Origin: Halichondria panicea
Lineage: Eukaryota; Porifera; Demospongiae; Suberitida; Halichondriidae
DNA: 64,000 nt
Assembly (NCBI RefSeq): GCF_963675165.1
Contig: NC_087383.1
Coordinates: 2,324,979-2,388,978 of the forward strand
Direction: 5' to 3'
Part shown: in pieces, positions 1 to 13,200 of the stretch
Numbering within the stretch: the stretch's first letter is position 1
Layout: each line of letters opens with the position of its first letter
Position numbers and translations under genes: made by a program
Notes under the pieces: generated by a model
The model's database searches: none
Told to the model about the DNA's origin: nothing
The model's input: the letters and a program-made list of their open reading frames with translations, nothing else

Positions 1-53
1 AACAAATCAGTTGGAATTGGTCAATATAGCACAGTAATAATGATGGTTTAAAT

Positions 54-1381
54 TCAATTCTCCCTACAGTGTGTCACAGAGAGCTGTACGTATAAAACTG
101 TCAATGAACACAATTTGCTAATGGGAATCCAATTTAACGCTCTGTCGATTTTGTTAATGAGGAAGATAAGCAGATTAACGTTCACTTTGGCCCTCCCAAA
201 CATCTTCATGATTGCCAGGCCCTCGTATTGCAGCTGAAGGAGGTCCTGTGTGGGGAGAAGAGAGAGCAGTGAAACACTTCAACTGGTATAAGACAAAGAA
301 TGCATGTATTTGTAAGACAAATGAATACATGTACTTACATACACCGTACAAGCATACCAACACTATACCTGACACAAGGCAGTAAACTTCTTGAACAATT
401 TACGTACCTACCAAATTAATTCTACCTGTACACACACCCTCACCTGGAGGACCAGCTCCACCTTCTCTATCTGCTTGACGTGATCTCAAACACAATACTT
501 TCGAACCTGAACCTGGGCGAGTAAGAAATAATGTTCACATAATTATAGCATAACGTTGCACATAAGATCAAGGTCGTAGCAAGCGGTCAGGCTGGTCAGG
601 TTTTGGCCTAACCACTTTAGCAGCTGGGTAGGTAATGGTCGTAAATATTGTAAGTGATAATGCGCATGCTGTTTTGGTGAGGAAAAATGATGACCTTTTT
701 CTTAGGTAAAAAATTCACCACTGTATGCAAAAGTTCCAATAGTAGAAAAGCAGCTGACCTTTAATCAAGTTGGCCTGACCACTTTAAAGTTGCTTGCTAC
801 GCCCCTGCATGAAGATTGGGGCATAAAAATAAGTTAATAGCCTCACACTGGAGGAATTGTTAAAGTCTGGATTAGTAGTAGAGTCTGAGCTTCAGTCAAA
901 CAGTGGACAAAGTACGTACCAGAGCAATTAATGGCACATGTGATGATTATCATGTTGTTTAATAGAAGTATGCTAGTATAACGGCTACTCAAGTATACGG
1001 AGACTCACAGAGTGGGTGGAGCATATCTCCATGAACGCTGATGTATGGATGATTGGCTTGGTCACGTCAGAGTACTTGTCGATACCCAGCCTTCTGTCCG
1101 GGGGGTCCACTGTCGATGCTCGCAAGAACTCTCTGTGGGGGGTACAATGAGTGTATGTATATTCATACCCTCTGCATGGCAACGAAAATAGCTAATGTGC
1201 AATTTAGATCATACGATACTTTAGTAGAACACACATGGCATCATCACATGACTATCATTCGTACATACACACTTTCAACTACAAATTCAGTTTTGGTTAT
1301 CACATTTCTTATACCTAAACTTCTTGAAGGCGTCCGAGTGTACGGGTTCATTACTGACAGGGCAGCACTCTCAGCCTCAAA
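54..1381 (-). pseudogene. IQGAP 3'-end fragment, unit 0
   Basis: Minus-strand exon shards of an IQGAP, an actin and Rho-GTPase scaffold. The last exon (245-54) begins DLLQLQYEGLAIMKMF and continues through KVNVNLLIF, the near-invariant end of the IQGAP C-terminal (RGCT) domain. The penultimate exon (506-444) has lost its middle, and its remaining IEKVELVLQ part is out of frame behind an in-frame stop. A RasGAP-related-domain exon (1132-1009) carries KLGIDKYSDVTKP, like the IQGAP segment before its THTLLL motif. Exon 'I' (1381-1315) reads FEAESAALSVMNPY, matching the IQGAP LxxxNAxLSxxNxY segment. Splice signals are mostly retained. The calponin-homology, WW, IQ and most GAP exons are absent, so this is a fragment. 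The C-terminal tail beyond NLLIFLINK is unlike other IQGAPs. Confidence 0.75.
572..807. repeat. TIR element (CGTAGCAAGC ends), one per spacer unit
   Basis: The block is bounded by inverted copies of CGTAGCAAGC and the nearby GGTCAGGC/GCCTGACC pair. It has no coding potential. The same block recurs inside the intron between the IQGAP C-terminal and GAP exons near 18.4, 28.8, 36.6 and 39.6 kb, so it inserted before the unit was amplified. Confidence 0.55.
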
Positions 1382-1586
1382 CTGTGCAAAGGAACAGGAA
1401 AAACACGATAAACTCTTAAACCAACAGATATAACCAGACAATAATCATGGAAAGTTAATAATTTTCTGCTGATTTGGCGTTTTTTACCAACAAATAATAT
1501 CTAGTCCAGTACTAATTTAATGTACATAGATGCAGTGCATAATGTAGGCCATAATCTGTACAGGTATACTGTACCACTTTTATCAC

Positions 1587-1706
1587 CTGTTGTTTGTAGC
1601 ACTCAAATATCTACCCCATCGGCACACTGCTCTGCTCCAACTCCTCACAGCGATCCAGTGCCTTCTTGAGCTCTTCCTCCATCACAAGTCTCTCTTGCAC
1701 AGCAGA
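1587..1706 (-). pseudogene. Coiled-coil exon H, unit 0
   Basis: Minus-strand exon reading SAVQERLVMEEELKKALDRC, a short heptad-rich segment with an AG acceptor at 1707-1708 and a GT donor at 1586-1585. A fuller copy at 55216-55063 continues with PAVDGVDIFECYKVTGE; here an internal deletion removes that part. In other units this exon lies downstream of kinesin motor exons on the same strand, so it is probably a kinesin stalk exon (inference). No neighbouring exons of that gene remain here. Confidence 0.5.
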
Positions 1707-2397
1707 CTGGGTAATAGATTGCATGGTGGTCATGTACACACACAGGTATACAGATACAACCATCACAGCATCGTGGTAGTGGTACAGTAGTTATATAATT
1801 GCAGGTACATGTATTAATGAAAGCACCGCGGGTGCTGATGCCTCGGTGGAGGTGCAAAGCTACATAACATAACGCTACACACATTATCATGATGAATATT
1901 TTTGCATTTTTGCTGCATGCAAACTCAAATTGCATGGTGGTCGATCATGTACACACACACACACAGGTAATACAACCACCATGTGGTAGTGGTACAGCTG
2001 TTTGCTGACTGCATTACCACAAAACAACAAAATACCATACAATGTTGCTATGCAAACAACATGTGGTCCTAAGCAATGATGGCTTCTAGCACTTGTATGT
2101 TAAATGGGTACTTTTTGAGGGTTACAAAAATGGCTAATCTGCGAGACCCTCAAAAATTACCCGCTATAAGGTGGTATTAATATTATAGTAAATGCTCTCA
2201 CGATCTACTCTTGGTGGTATATATGGAAACTCACATACAAATTATGGTGAGGATCTGAAATGGAGAATGGGCGGGGACTAGCTTGCATATACCAGCAGAT
2301 ATGATATACATGTAGCTACTAACCGTTCACTGAATGTATGGAAAGCAGTGTGAAGGCTGAAGAAACTGTTAGTACGAAGTACTGCAAAGGACATCAA
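1707..2397. other. Non-coding spacer
   Basis: No exon is recognisable. Near 2100-2190 there is a fragment of a fold-back element (GAGGGTTAC...GACCCTC) that recurs near 30340-30410. Two short (CA)n tracts occur near 1740 and 1955. Confidence 0.4.
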
Positions 2398-3119
2398 ACA
2401 GTGCATGTACATAGTGGGACCATAGGCAGTGCGTGTACATAGTGGGACCATAAGCAGTGCATGTACATAGTGGGACCATAGGCAGTGCACGTACATAGTG
2501 GGGCCATAGGCAGTGCACGTATATAGTGGGACCATAGGGAGTGCACGTACATAGTGGGACCATAGGCAGTGCACGTACATAGTGGGGACCATAGGCAGTG
2601 CACGTACATAGTGGGACCATAGGCAGTGCACGTACATAGTGGGGCCATAAGCAGTGCACGTACATAGTGGGACCATAGGCAGTGCACGTACATAGTGGGA
2701 CCATAAGCAGTGCACGTACAAAGTGGGACCATAGGCAGTGCACGTACAAAGTGGGACCATAGGCAGTGCACGTACATAGTGGGACCATAAGCAATGCATG
2801 TACATAGTGGGACCATAGGCAGTGCACGTACAAAGTGGGACCATAGGCAGTGCACGTACATAGTGGGACCATAAGCATGTACATAGTGGGACCATAAGCA
2901 TGTACATAGTGGGACCATAGGCAGTGCATGTACATAGTGGGACCATAGGCAGTGCATGTACATAGTGGGACCATAAACAGTGCATGTACATAATGGGACC
3001 ATAAGCAGTGCATGTACATAGTGGGACCATAAGCAGTGCATGTACATAGTGGGACCATAAGCAGTGCATGTACATAGTGGGACCATATATAGGCAGTGCA
3101 CGTACATAGTGGGACCATA
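2398..3119. repeat. 28-bp minisatellite, about 25 copies
   Basis: Tandem array of a 28-bp unit containing GTACATAGTGGGACCATA followed by GGCAGTGCAC or AAGCAGTGCATG variants. Two shorter units lie near 2875-2905. The unit length is not a multiple of three and the unit lacks stops on the minus strand, so all three minus frames stay open. Those long open frames are an artefact, not genes. Confidence 0.95.
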
Positions 3120-3800
3120 CAGTAGGTTGAATCATTCAAAGTTGAATGTTGAAGTGAGTACTCACACCACTAAACCACAAAACAAAGCTGATCATGATTA
3201 TGATATACCCACAAGCTTCATAATTATGTACAAATGTATGTGTATCTTTGCTTGAACTTCTCCTAAGTAAGTGCCTAGATTTTCAAAGAGTATCTGTAGC
3301 ACTGTTTTACGGATTCAACATAGGATGAGGACCATGCCTTTGCTATTTTGGCTCGACATCTCCACTTCTCCCGAACAAATGCTCTATTCTTTTACAATAC
3401 TTTTGCTGATGTACATTAATTCTCTTACTTGGTTTGCTTAAGTAGTGTAGCAACACTCTGCACCTCAAGTCATTTGAATATGTATCTAGATGAACACCCA
3501 CACATGTAGTCAGTGCTGTGTATTATCATGCATGGGCATCATCACTACCGTCCCCCACACATGTGCAAGACTGCCCCATACTCACCAGGGTGTCATATAG
3601 GATTTTGAAATAGAGAGAGTAATAAGAAAAGTGACTAAAAAATTTTGCTAAAAAAAAAGGTCAACTGTTAGCAAGAGAGTTCATAATAGACCTTTATCAT
3701 GAACTCTTGCTGTTAGTATGTAAAATTTCCAGCTATGAACTCCGACTAGTGCCTAAATGTAAATTTTAGGGGGAGGATTGGAGCTAGAGGGGGATATCGT
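3120..3800. other. Non-coding stretch with a small hairpin
   Basis: No exon of EFR3 or IQGAP is recognisable on either strand. At 3664-3717 an imperfect inverted repeat (CTGTTAGCAAGAG against its complement) forms a hairpin of about 50 bp. The segment lies where the missing 3' exons of EFR3 would be expected. Confidence 0.4.
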
Positions 3801-4201
3801 ATTATTTTAGAGAAGTGTCATGACCAGTCCTAGTCCAGCCAGGTCCAAGACAACCCCTACGAGCGGGAAGTTAAGTGCTGGGCGCATTGTTAAGAAGTAC
3901 CAGAGACTCAGGAAGACAGGTTTATTGTACCTAGGTTTCATCTTCTTGGAGTAGCAACTGTTGGATGGTTTGCCTTTGCCTTTGACACTGCTAGTACGAG
4001 CCATACTGCTGCTGAGAACTAGTTTTACTATGCTGCAATCGAGCTAGCTTATACAGATATAAAAAAGACTTTGATTTACCTTGTGCGGTCAAAGGTTACG
4101 CGTGGGCGTTTTTGTGGGCAGTTCTAAAAATAGCTCAATACGAAGTCGGATGATTCTGAGAATAGGGCGAATTGCATGCCCTCTTCCTGTATACGCCCTT
4201 G
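3801..4201. mobile_element. Partial hAT-like non-autonomous element
   Basis: Near-identical to the right two thirds of the element at 9479-10102, including its right inverted repeat (CTGTATACGCCCTTG), but the left end is missing. It contains the start of the same plus-strand reading frame (MTSPSPARS... KKYQRLRKTG), which here ends at a TAG where the other copy has TTG. It sits about 60 bp from EFR3 exon 10. Confidence 0.65.
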
Positions 4202-4263
4202 ATGACACCCTGCTCACCCTGCTCACCCTTTAGAAGACTGCCCCCCCATACACACACACTCAC

Positions 4264-7200
4264 CCCTCTAGAAGAATGTCCCACTATAGCCTTTGGAGCT
4301 GTCTCCCTTCTCTTAGCAATCACTCCATCGATGTGTGTCGTCTTGAGTACCTCGTTTCGACTAATCTTGGACGCTAGATGCAGCACACCCGCCACTGTAG
4401 CATGTAGCACCACTCTGTGATGTGCCTCAAGGCCTTTCTCCTTCACAGCAAACTCTTGCAGCTGGTGTAGGAAGACCAGTATATCTGAGAGCCCTTGATA
4501 AGAGAATTCCAGTGTCAGGAGAAATACGAGTTGGTAGAAAGCGAGTGTGTTAGCAGGGCTAGTGCAGAGAGCTTTGGCCAGTTCCAGGAGATTGGTGAAG
4601 AGAGAGTTGACTGTTTTAGAGAGGAATCTTTTCAAAACCAAACCCAGTGAGAGCCCTACAGCCTCCAGACTCACCCAATCACTGCACAAGAGGAGGGTAT
4701 AAATACACATACATGTAGCTGTATGCACTGCACATGATTGTATAAATACATGTAGTGAAAGCTAAGACAAAAGCTCATATGGACCTGTATAACTGACAAA
4801 TAAAGTCTAGTATGCCTCAAATGCACACTGAACATAGCAAGGTACGCACGCACGCACACATACGCACGTGTTGAGAGGAATCTTGTCCTTGTTGGCATGG
4901 TGATCTACGAGACGATGCCAGAGTAGGGCCACATCCAACTGTGTGCTGGGTTCTCGTATGAGGAGCAATTGGACGAGGGAGGCAAACAGTTGCCCTGGGA
5001 ACGCGGTCTCCAGCACTGATGCGTGACAGGTGTCAGCCACCGCCCTCAAACACTTGACCAGGGAGGTAGTCAACATGGGGCTGCATAATAAAGGAGAGAA
5101 CACAATTATGGAAGCATAAACACTTAGTAATGCACGCAGTCTATTGTGCATGGTCACATAATTATAAGCAGATCATCCTCTATAATATTCCCCACTTGGG
5201 GTCTGTATCATAGCAACTGGCTGGGGTTTAACTACCATAAACCCCAGCCCTTGGCCTGGAGCACATTCCTCATAAACTCCCTTGCCTTGAGGGCGCACTG
5301 ATTTTATACTAGATCTACACAGCCAAAAAGAAGCTAGACACTTGTTGACAAAGGCAGGACAGATGGGTGGGGCTCACTAAACACCAGGAAGGCTGGAGGA
5401 TGGCCGGGTGGGGCTCACTGCTTGGACATTGACAAGTTAGTGCGTAGAGCTAGAAGCTTAGCACTGGCTAAAAGCTATACGCACAACCTTTTTGCCTCAA
5501 TAGTTTTTGAGACAGTTAGCTAGTTGTATCCAAGGTAAGGTAGCTTAGGTAACAAATACTTTTCATTAAAGTGGGTATATAACACTTACTGTCCACTACA
5601 TTTGAATTTATGGCAAACGTAAACCATCCTTGGCCTCGGAGCTTCACCCTCGTCCTCGGAGGTTTACTGCCATAAATTCTGATGTATGGACAATAAGTAT
5701 AACATAATATCATAGTCTACTCAAAGGTTACTGCTATAAACAGGATTCACAAAGGCACCAGAATCATAGAACACGTACATGTACAAACAGTGTTTATGAC
5801 AGGAAACTAAACACATACATGTACACAAATAGCTAAATGAAGCAACAGCTTTATAATTACAATTCTCACCTGTTTTGAGTGTCCTGAGGTGCCAGAGGAT
5901 GTACAGACAGTCCAGTGGTGGCTCCGCTATCAAGACCCCCTGAGGCCACGGGTACATACGAGTTGATGAGCCCCAGTATATCTGGCTTATGATAGTCGGG
6001 AAGGACTCCTGCAAACTCCCCCACAGTGATAGTGATGGATTGCTGAAAGGTCAGAGAGGACGTGAGGTCGGAGGGGCCTTCTGAAACAGTTTCTATGGAG
6101 ATACGGAGGTGGCGGACCAGTGTACGGAATATATCCAGTAGAGACGGACCTGCATGAGTGGACACAAGCTAAGTAATGTAAATACATGTATGCCGATTTA
6201 AAGCGTGGAATTAAACCATACTACCGTATTACTAGGTTTTGCGAGCATCAAACATTTGCGAATTTTGCGAGGGTTGATCAATTCGCAACAATAATATCTG
6301 CAAAACCTAAATTATTACTAGTAAATACACACGATCCTTGCCAGAACGCAATAGTTAGATCGCAAAGGGTCACATTTTCTGCTGATTTGGCTCATTCGAA
6401 AAGGTTTTTCACCAGAAAAATATTCTAGTAATACGGTACGTATAATTATAAAGATTAAGCCAGTGTCAAAACATACAATGTCATGTACAAACTTTAATAA
6501 CAGCTATGAAAGCATCTGCGTATGAAGAATAAATGCGTATAGCCTTCTTTAGAAAATGGCCCCAAAATAGTGTTGAAACCATACAAGTACTCTACCATGG
6601 AGACTCACCTAGAGAGCTGTCTGCTGCCACGGCAACACACTTAGAGAGTGTGCCGAGGATCCCCTGTTTGGTCTCCCAGGACTCCTTCACCCTGGCATCC
6701 AGGTGGTCCACCAGCGACTGGACGGCCTTGTACCGATCCTGTCTCTGTGGGGGTACATGTACAGTGGATAATGTACACTGGGGGGCTGTGGGGGTACGTG
6801 TATTATAGTGGATAATGTACACAGGGGGGCTGTGGGGGAGGTACATTTAAGTTAATGTACCCTGGGGGACTCGGGCTGTGGGGGGCACATGTAAGTGGAT
6901 AATGTACACTGGGGGCTGTGGGGGTACATGTAAGTGGATAATGTACACTGGGGGCTGTGGGGGTACATGTAAGTGGATAATGTACACTGGGGGCTGTGGG
7001 GGCACACGTAAGTGGATAATGTACACTGGGAGGCTGTGGGGGCACATGTAAGTGGATAATGTACACTGGGAGGCTGTGGGGGCACATGTAAGTGGATAAT
7101 GTACACTGGGGGCTGTGGGGGCACATGTAAGTGGATAATGTACACTGGGAGGCTGTGGGGGCACATGTAAGTGGATAATGTACACTGGGGGCTGTGGGGG

Positions 7201-10200
7201 CACATGTAAGTGGATAATGTACATTGGGGGCTGTGGGGGTACATGTAAGTGGATAATGTACACTGGGGGCTGTGGGGGTACATGTAAGTGGATAATGTAC
7301 ACTGGGGGCTGTGGGGGCACATGTAAGTGGATAATGTACACTGGGAGGCTGTGGGGGGTACATGTAAGTGGATAATGTACACTGGGAGGCTGTGGGGGGT
7401 ACATGTAAGTGGATAATGTACACTGGGAGGCTGTGGGGGCACATGTAAGTGGATAATGTACACTGGGGGCTGTGGGGGTACATGTAAGTGGATAATGTAC
7501 ACTGGGAGGCTGTGGGGGGTACATGTAAGTGGATAATGTACACTGGGGGGCTGTGGGGGGTACATGTAAGTGGATAATGTACACTGGGGGCTGTGGGGGC
7601 ACATGTAAGTGGATAATGTACACTGGGGGCTGTGGGGGCACATGTAAGTGGATAATGTACACTGGGGGCTGTGGGGGTACATGTAAGTGGATAATGTACA
7701 CTGGGGGCTGTGGGGGCACATGTAAGTGGATAATGTACACTGGGAGGCTGTGGGGGGTACATGTAAGTGGATAATGTACACTGGGAGGCTGTGGGGGTAC
7801 ATGTAAGTGGATAATGTACACTGGGGGCTGTGGGGGTACATGTAAGTGGATAATGTACACTGGGAGGCTGTGGGGGGTACATGTAAGTGGATAATGTACA
7901 CTGGGAGGCTGTGGGGGGTACATGTAAGTGGATAATGTACACTGGGGGCTGTGGGGGCACATGTAAGTGGATAATGTACACTGGGGGCTGTGGGGGCACA
8001 TGTAAGTGGATAATGTACACTGGGGGCTGTGGGGGTACATGTAAGTGGATAATGTACACTGGGGGCTGTGGGGGCACATGTAAGTGGATAATGTACACTG
8101 GGAGGCTGTGGGGGGTACATGTAAGTGGATAATGTACACTGGGAGGCTGTGGGGGTACATGTAAGTGGATAATGTACACTGGGGGCTGTGGGGGTACATG
8201 TAAGTGGATAATGTACACTGGGAGGCTGTGGGGGGTACATGTAAGTGGATAATGTACACTGGGAGGCTGTGGGGGGTACATGTAAGTGGATAATGTACAC
8301 TGGGGGCTGTGGGGGCACATGTAAGTGGATAATGTACACTGGGAGGCTGTGGGGGGCTACGTATAATTATATCAAGATATAATTTTTGGTTACGAAATAC
8401 TGAATGTAGGGCATAATAGGTTCTTTCCACAAGCATAATAGGCTGAATTTGGGGCAGTGCTCAAAAGCATAATAGGCATCCAGGTGGTCCACCAGCGACT
8501 GGACGGCCTTGTACCGATCCTGTCTCTATGGGGGTACGTGTACAGTGGATAATGTACACTAGAGGGCTGTGGAGGGATAAGATAATGTACACTGGGGGGT
8601 ACATGTCTACACTGTAAGTAGACACTGGAGGGAACAATTGAAATGCTTGAATAAACAATCTTGTTCAGAAAGTGACGGAGTATGTTGGACCTGAAAGCTA
8701 TCAATGTTACGTTGTGGACACTCTGCGCACTTAAGGCCCGGGTCCAGATTTCAACACCAAAAATTTACACTATGTTCATACTGCTGTATTATTTGCAATA
8801 TACAGTGTATGCTGCATCAAAATGATCCAAAATGAAGCTCAATGTTTTCTTTTTCCAAAAAACTAATTAGCTTAATTCAATTATGCTAATTAGTCCCATA
8901 AATGGTGATGACGTCATGCCACTTTCAGAAAGAGAAGTGCAAATACGGCGTTGAAGATGCCAAGATCAAGCTTCAAAAACAAGGCTAGATGAACATCTCA
9001 TAGCTAGGTACTAGTATCCTTGATGGGAAAAGTAGCAGTTATTGTATTCTTGAGATACACAAAATAGCCTACCTCTAGAGTGGCTGTCAGAGCTAAAGAA
9101 GCTAGCATAGCTAAGAAAGTTTTGGACATTTTTACTTCCCATCAAGGAAACATAATCATAACAACATACTCTATCTTTTGAGGGCCTAAACAGCTACTCT
9201 TACCTTGTTTAAGTCCGCCGTATTTGTTGCCAAAGATAATCTATAATAGTTCTAGCAGCTAGCTAAGCAAATACATTGACCTTATGACGTCAATGCAATG
9301 AATAACATTAATAAACATTATGAATCTCATTAACACTACATGATCTACATGATCTACATAAAATGTTGGCAATGAATAAAATTAATCTTATCAGTGCCTG
9401 ACCCAGGCCTTAACTGCGCAGAGCAGTCAAGTCAGAATTTACAGTCGACCGTACACGACCATAAGTATCAAGCATGATCAAGGGCGTATACAGAGAAGAG
9501 GGCATGCAACTCACTATGTATCCTACGTACTCATCCGACTTCGTATCAGAGACCGGATATGCTAAAAATAGAATTCAGTATACGGACGTGAACAAGTGGG
9601 CGGTGCTGTTTACGGAGTTATAATTATGGGCGTGTACATCAGAGCTGCCTTTGCTAGCTAGCTAGCTAGCTAACATAACATGAACAGTGCAGTATTATTT
9701 TAGAGAAGTGTCATGACCAGTCCTAGTCCAGCCAGGTCCAATACAACCCCTTCGAGCAGGAAGTTAAGAGCTGGGCGCATTGTTAAGAAGTACCAGAGAC
9801 TCAGGAAGACAGGTTTATTGTACCTAGGTTTCATCTTCTTGGAGTTGCAACTGTTGGATGGTTTGCCTCTTTGCCTTTGACACTGCTAGTACGAGCCATA
9901 CTGCTGCTGAGAACTAGTTTTACTATGCTGCAATCAAGCTAGCTAGCTAGCACAGATATAAAAAATACTTTGATTTACCTTGTGCGGTCAAAGGTTACTC
10001 GTGGGCGTTTTTGTGGGCAGTTCTAAAAATAGCTCAATACAAAGTCGGATGATCTGAGAATAGGGCGAGAGTTGCATGCCCTCTTCTCTGTATACGCCCT
10101 TGGCATGATGCACTAATAATAATACACTATGGTGAGAACCGTTTCCAAGTTGGCCACCAGTATATACGTGTACCTGCATGGCTTCCACGACGATGATGTA

Positions 10201-13200
10201 CACACCAGCTGTGAATTCCTTGTCTGATATCCATAGTTTGTTTAGGTCAAAGTGTCTATAAGGGGAGCAATGGAGTGCTACTACCGTATAGCGGGTATAT
10301 TTCGAGGGTATAAATTTTCGCGGATGGACCATTACAAAGGATTTCGCGGATTTTATTTTCGTGGTCTGAGTTCCAGCCTTTTGGCGCATGCGCACATCAA
10401 CATGCAGCTGTTACCACCACACCGTTAGCCTCGAATCCAGGCCTAGCCTATAACGGTGAGGCACCTCTTATTGTCGATAGGTGTGGTCAATAATACTGAA
10501 CACGCCTACTATTCAATAAAGATATAAATTTTCGTGGGTAAAAATTTTCGCGGTAGAGGCTCAATCCGCGAAAACCGCGAACATTTATACCCTCGAAATA
10601 TACCCGCTATACGGTATATACACAGGATATGAGACAATGGTTGTCATGGTACTAGACCTGCTGAGACAACATTGCACAATAGGTCATAGCACTTTACTAA
10701 CATCAGGAGTTAATTAAGAATCCTAATGAACTCTAGCCTCGATCCCAGGCCGCACTTCCCACTAGGGAAGTAGGCCTGGTATCGACTGCTTGCGCATGCC
10801 CTAATATCCCCCCGATATCTGGGGGCTTTGGATAACATCGTTTATGCTCAGTAAAACTATGACATCACAACGAAAGGAAGTGGATTGAAAGAAGTAGATA
10901 GAAAGTTCGATTGAAGGTTTCTAGCCCATCGGATAGCATTCTCTGATAGCTACCCTTAGCCTGCTATGTTAACAAAAGACTCACAGCCTGCAACAGTGTG
11001 GATGACGATCGTCTGAAAGGAGTGACGGCTGATAAAAGCCTATATGGACAGGCCACGCCCATTTAACACTAACTTGGTGAAAGTCTACTATACTACTGCT
11101 ACTGATTCTATCAGAAGAAAATAGCAGTACAACAAACCTACACAGCTCTGTCTCTAGCTAGCTAGCTATATAGCTCTGTGTATGACTTTTAGGATATTTT
11201 CTCTGATGTATCCAGTATTATAGGAATATTTATTTGGCGCATGCGCAAGCAGTCGATAGCAGGCCTTCTTTCAAAGGCCGGTGAAGGAGGCTAAATGAAT
11301 TCCTGCTGAATGCAGTTCCATTTAAGTTACACCTATTAGGGAAACCACCTTGCCTACAAGTACAGTGTTGTAACACCTACGTACGTACACTGTATACATG
11401 CACATTAGGGAAACCACCTTGCCTACAAGTAGCACCTACGCACACGAGGCATTGAATGACTTACTGCAGTATTGGCTTGAGGACACTGTCGATGTGAGAG
11501 AGTCCGGCAAAAGTTATGAGCTCAGTGAGACTATCCTGAGAGTACCCTCCCAGACTGTCCCCCTCCTCCACAACAGGCTGGATCTCTCTGTCAGAGTGGG
11601 AGGGGGGTTACTATGGGCACACACTGCATATAATTATCTAAGGCCATCAATAGGTAAGTTTGATACAGACTGAGGCTATCAATGTTTCTGGTACATGTAT
11701 GTAGCTCATTGAAGTATGTGTATTAGCCAGTGCTTCAGGAGTAGAACTGAAGCAAATTGTAGTGACTATCCTAGACAGTATACCTTGACTGGGCGACACT
11801 GTGACTGTGCATATTGAAGAGGAAGGGCGGCACTATCTTGTTCATGTGATCAAGGTCCCAAATGTTCATCTGGAGGTTGTCTTGCCGACCAATCTTCTTT
11901 ATCACTCCCCTCAGCCCTTGCAACCCAGCCATCCGCGTCCTGTGTGAGGTGTAGTGGGGAGGGGTGGAGTTGGTGATGAAAGCAATGTGATCACAAGTTA
12001 TGCATGTGGCAGAGCACCCTAAGGGCGGTACAGTTAAAATATGACACCTAACACTTCGACCTGTGGCCACTCAAACTCATTTCATGTACACATACTCGTG
12101 ATATTTATCGGCGTCGTCGACATTCTTGGTGAGGCTAAGAGAGGCAAAGCGGTGGATGAGGACGTCGTACTGTCTGTGGTAGGGGGTGTTCCCTTCCTCT
12201 CGCTCGGCAAACTTCACAAACTGTGTGTGTGCGGAGGAAGGGTCAATGTGTTGTATAAACAAGTTCACTTCACACACTCACTCCTGGCTAATGGCATACC
12301 CCCTCCACACCCACTACACACACCCACACATATACATGCATGTTCACTTTCCGCACTCTCACACTTACACTCGCTACTCACACCCACACACATACACACA
12401 CGTTCACTCTCGGCACTATCACAGACACACACTCTACTCACACCCACACACACCACACACCCACACCCACTCCCTACTCACCGAATTGGTGGCCATGATA
12501 TGCAGTTCTGTGTTGCTAGTTTCCAGCATATTATGCAGTATATCCAGGTAGCTATCCACAATCAACTGGAGCTTTCGTGAGTCACAGGCTGACAGCAGCT
12601 TCTCCGTCACTTGCAGAGCCACACTCACATGCCTGGGGGGAGGGAGAGGCATGAAAATGGTATTTTGTACCACGTTTGTGAGAAAGCCATTGGATACTAT
12701 AGTTGTATCATAGATATAACATTTAAAGTTCCCAGCCACATATATACCGTATATCTTCTAATTTATCGGACACTTCTAATTACCCAGACACTCTTTTGGG
12801 CAATTTTCGTTGTTCTAATACAACGGACACTCCAGTACTTTAATATTACATTTGTTCTAAATATCCGGACAATACCGAGTTATCATTCACAGACGGCAAG
12901 TAAGACTTAGAGCGCTGCAGTTAGATAGCTTTGAGTAGCTAGTTTTAGATAGCTTGTGCAACTATTCAGTCGTACCCTGTTCTATTAAACTTAGCTAGCT
13001 CGCATGCAGCTGCTTGCTTGTTCTAATTATTCCAGACACTTCGCATGCTCTATAAAAATCTGTTCCAATTATACCCGGACAATTTCTAAAATAATTATTT
13101 TTTCCTGTCCGATAAATTAGAAGATATACGGTACACCATTTTCTGTTCCGGAGGTACGGGGATGGTCGATAAATTTTCCTAGCTATACATGACATGTCGA

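Noticed and set aside
2278-3139. Three overlapping minus-strand open frames of 237-285 codons with a repeating HYVRALPMVPLCTCTAYG-like pattern
   Set aside because: They arise from a 28-bp minisatellite with no stop codons. All three frames cycle through the same peptides, and no start context or flanking exons support a gene.
3807-4004. Minus-strand 65-codon frame with a hydrophobic end, considered as the missing last EFR3 exon
   Set aside because: The same sequence lies inside a transposon-like element at 9479-10102 and shows no similarity to the EFR3 C-terminus.
6803-8436. Minus-strand frames of about 500 codons rich in VHYPLTCTPTAP repeats, resembling a secreted repeat protein
   Set aside because: They come from the 39-41-bp minisatellite in an EFR3 intron. 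Several frames are open at once, and the real exon adjoining the array uses a different reading.
12041-12580. Plus-strand frame of 179 codons across the EFR3 exon 2-3 region
   Set aside because: Antisense to well-supported EFR3 exons and driven by a CA-rich microsatellite.
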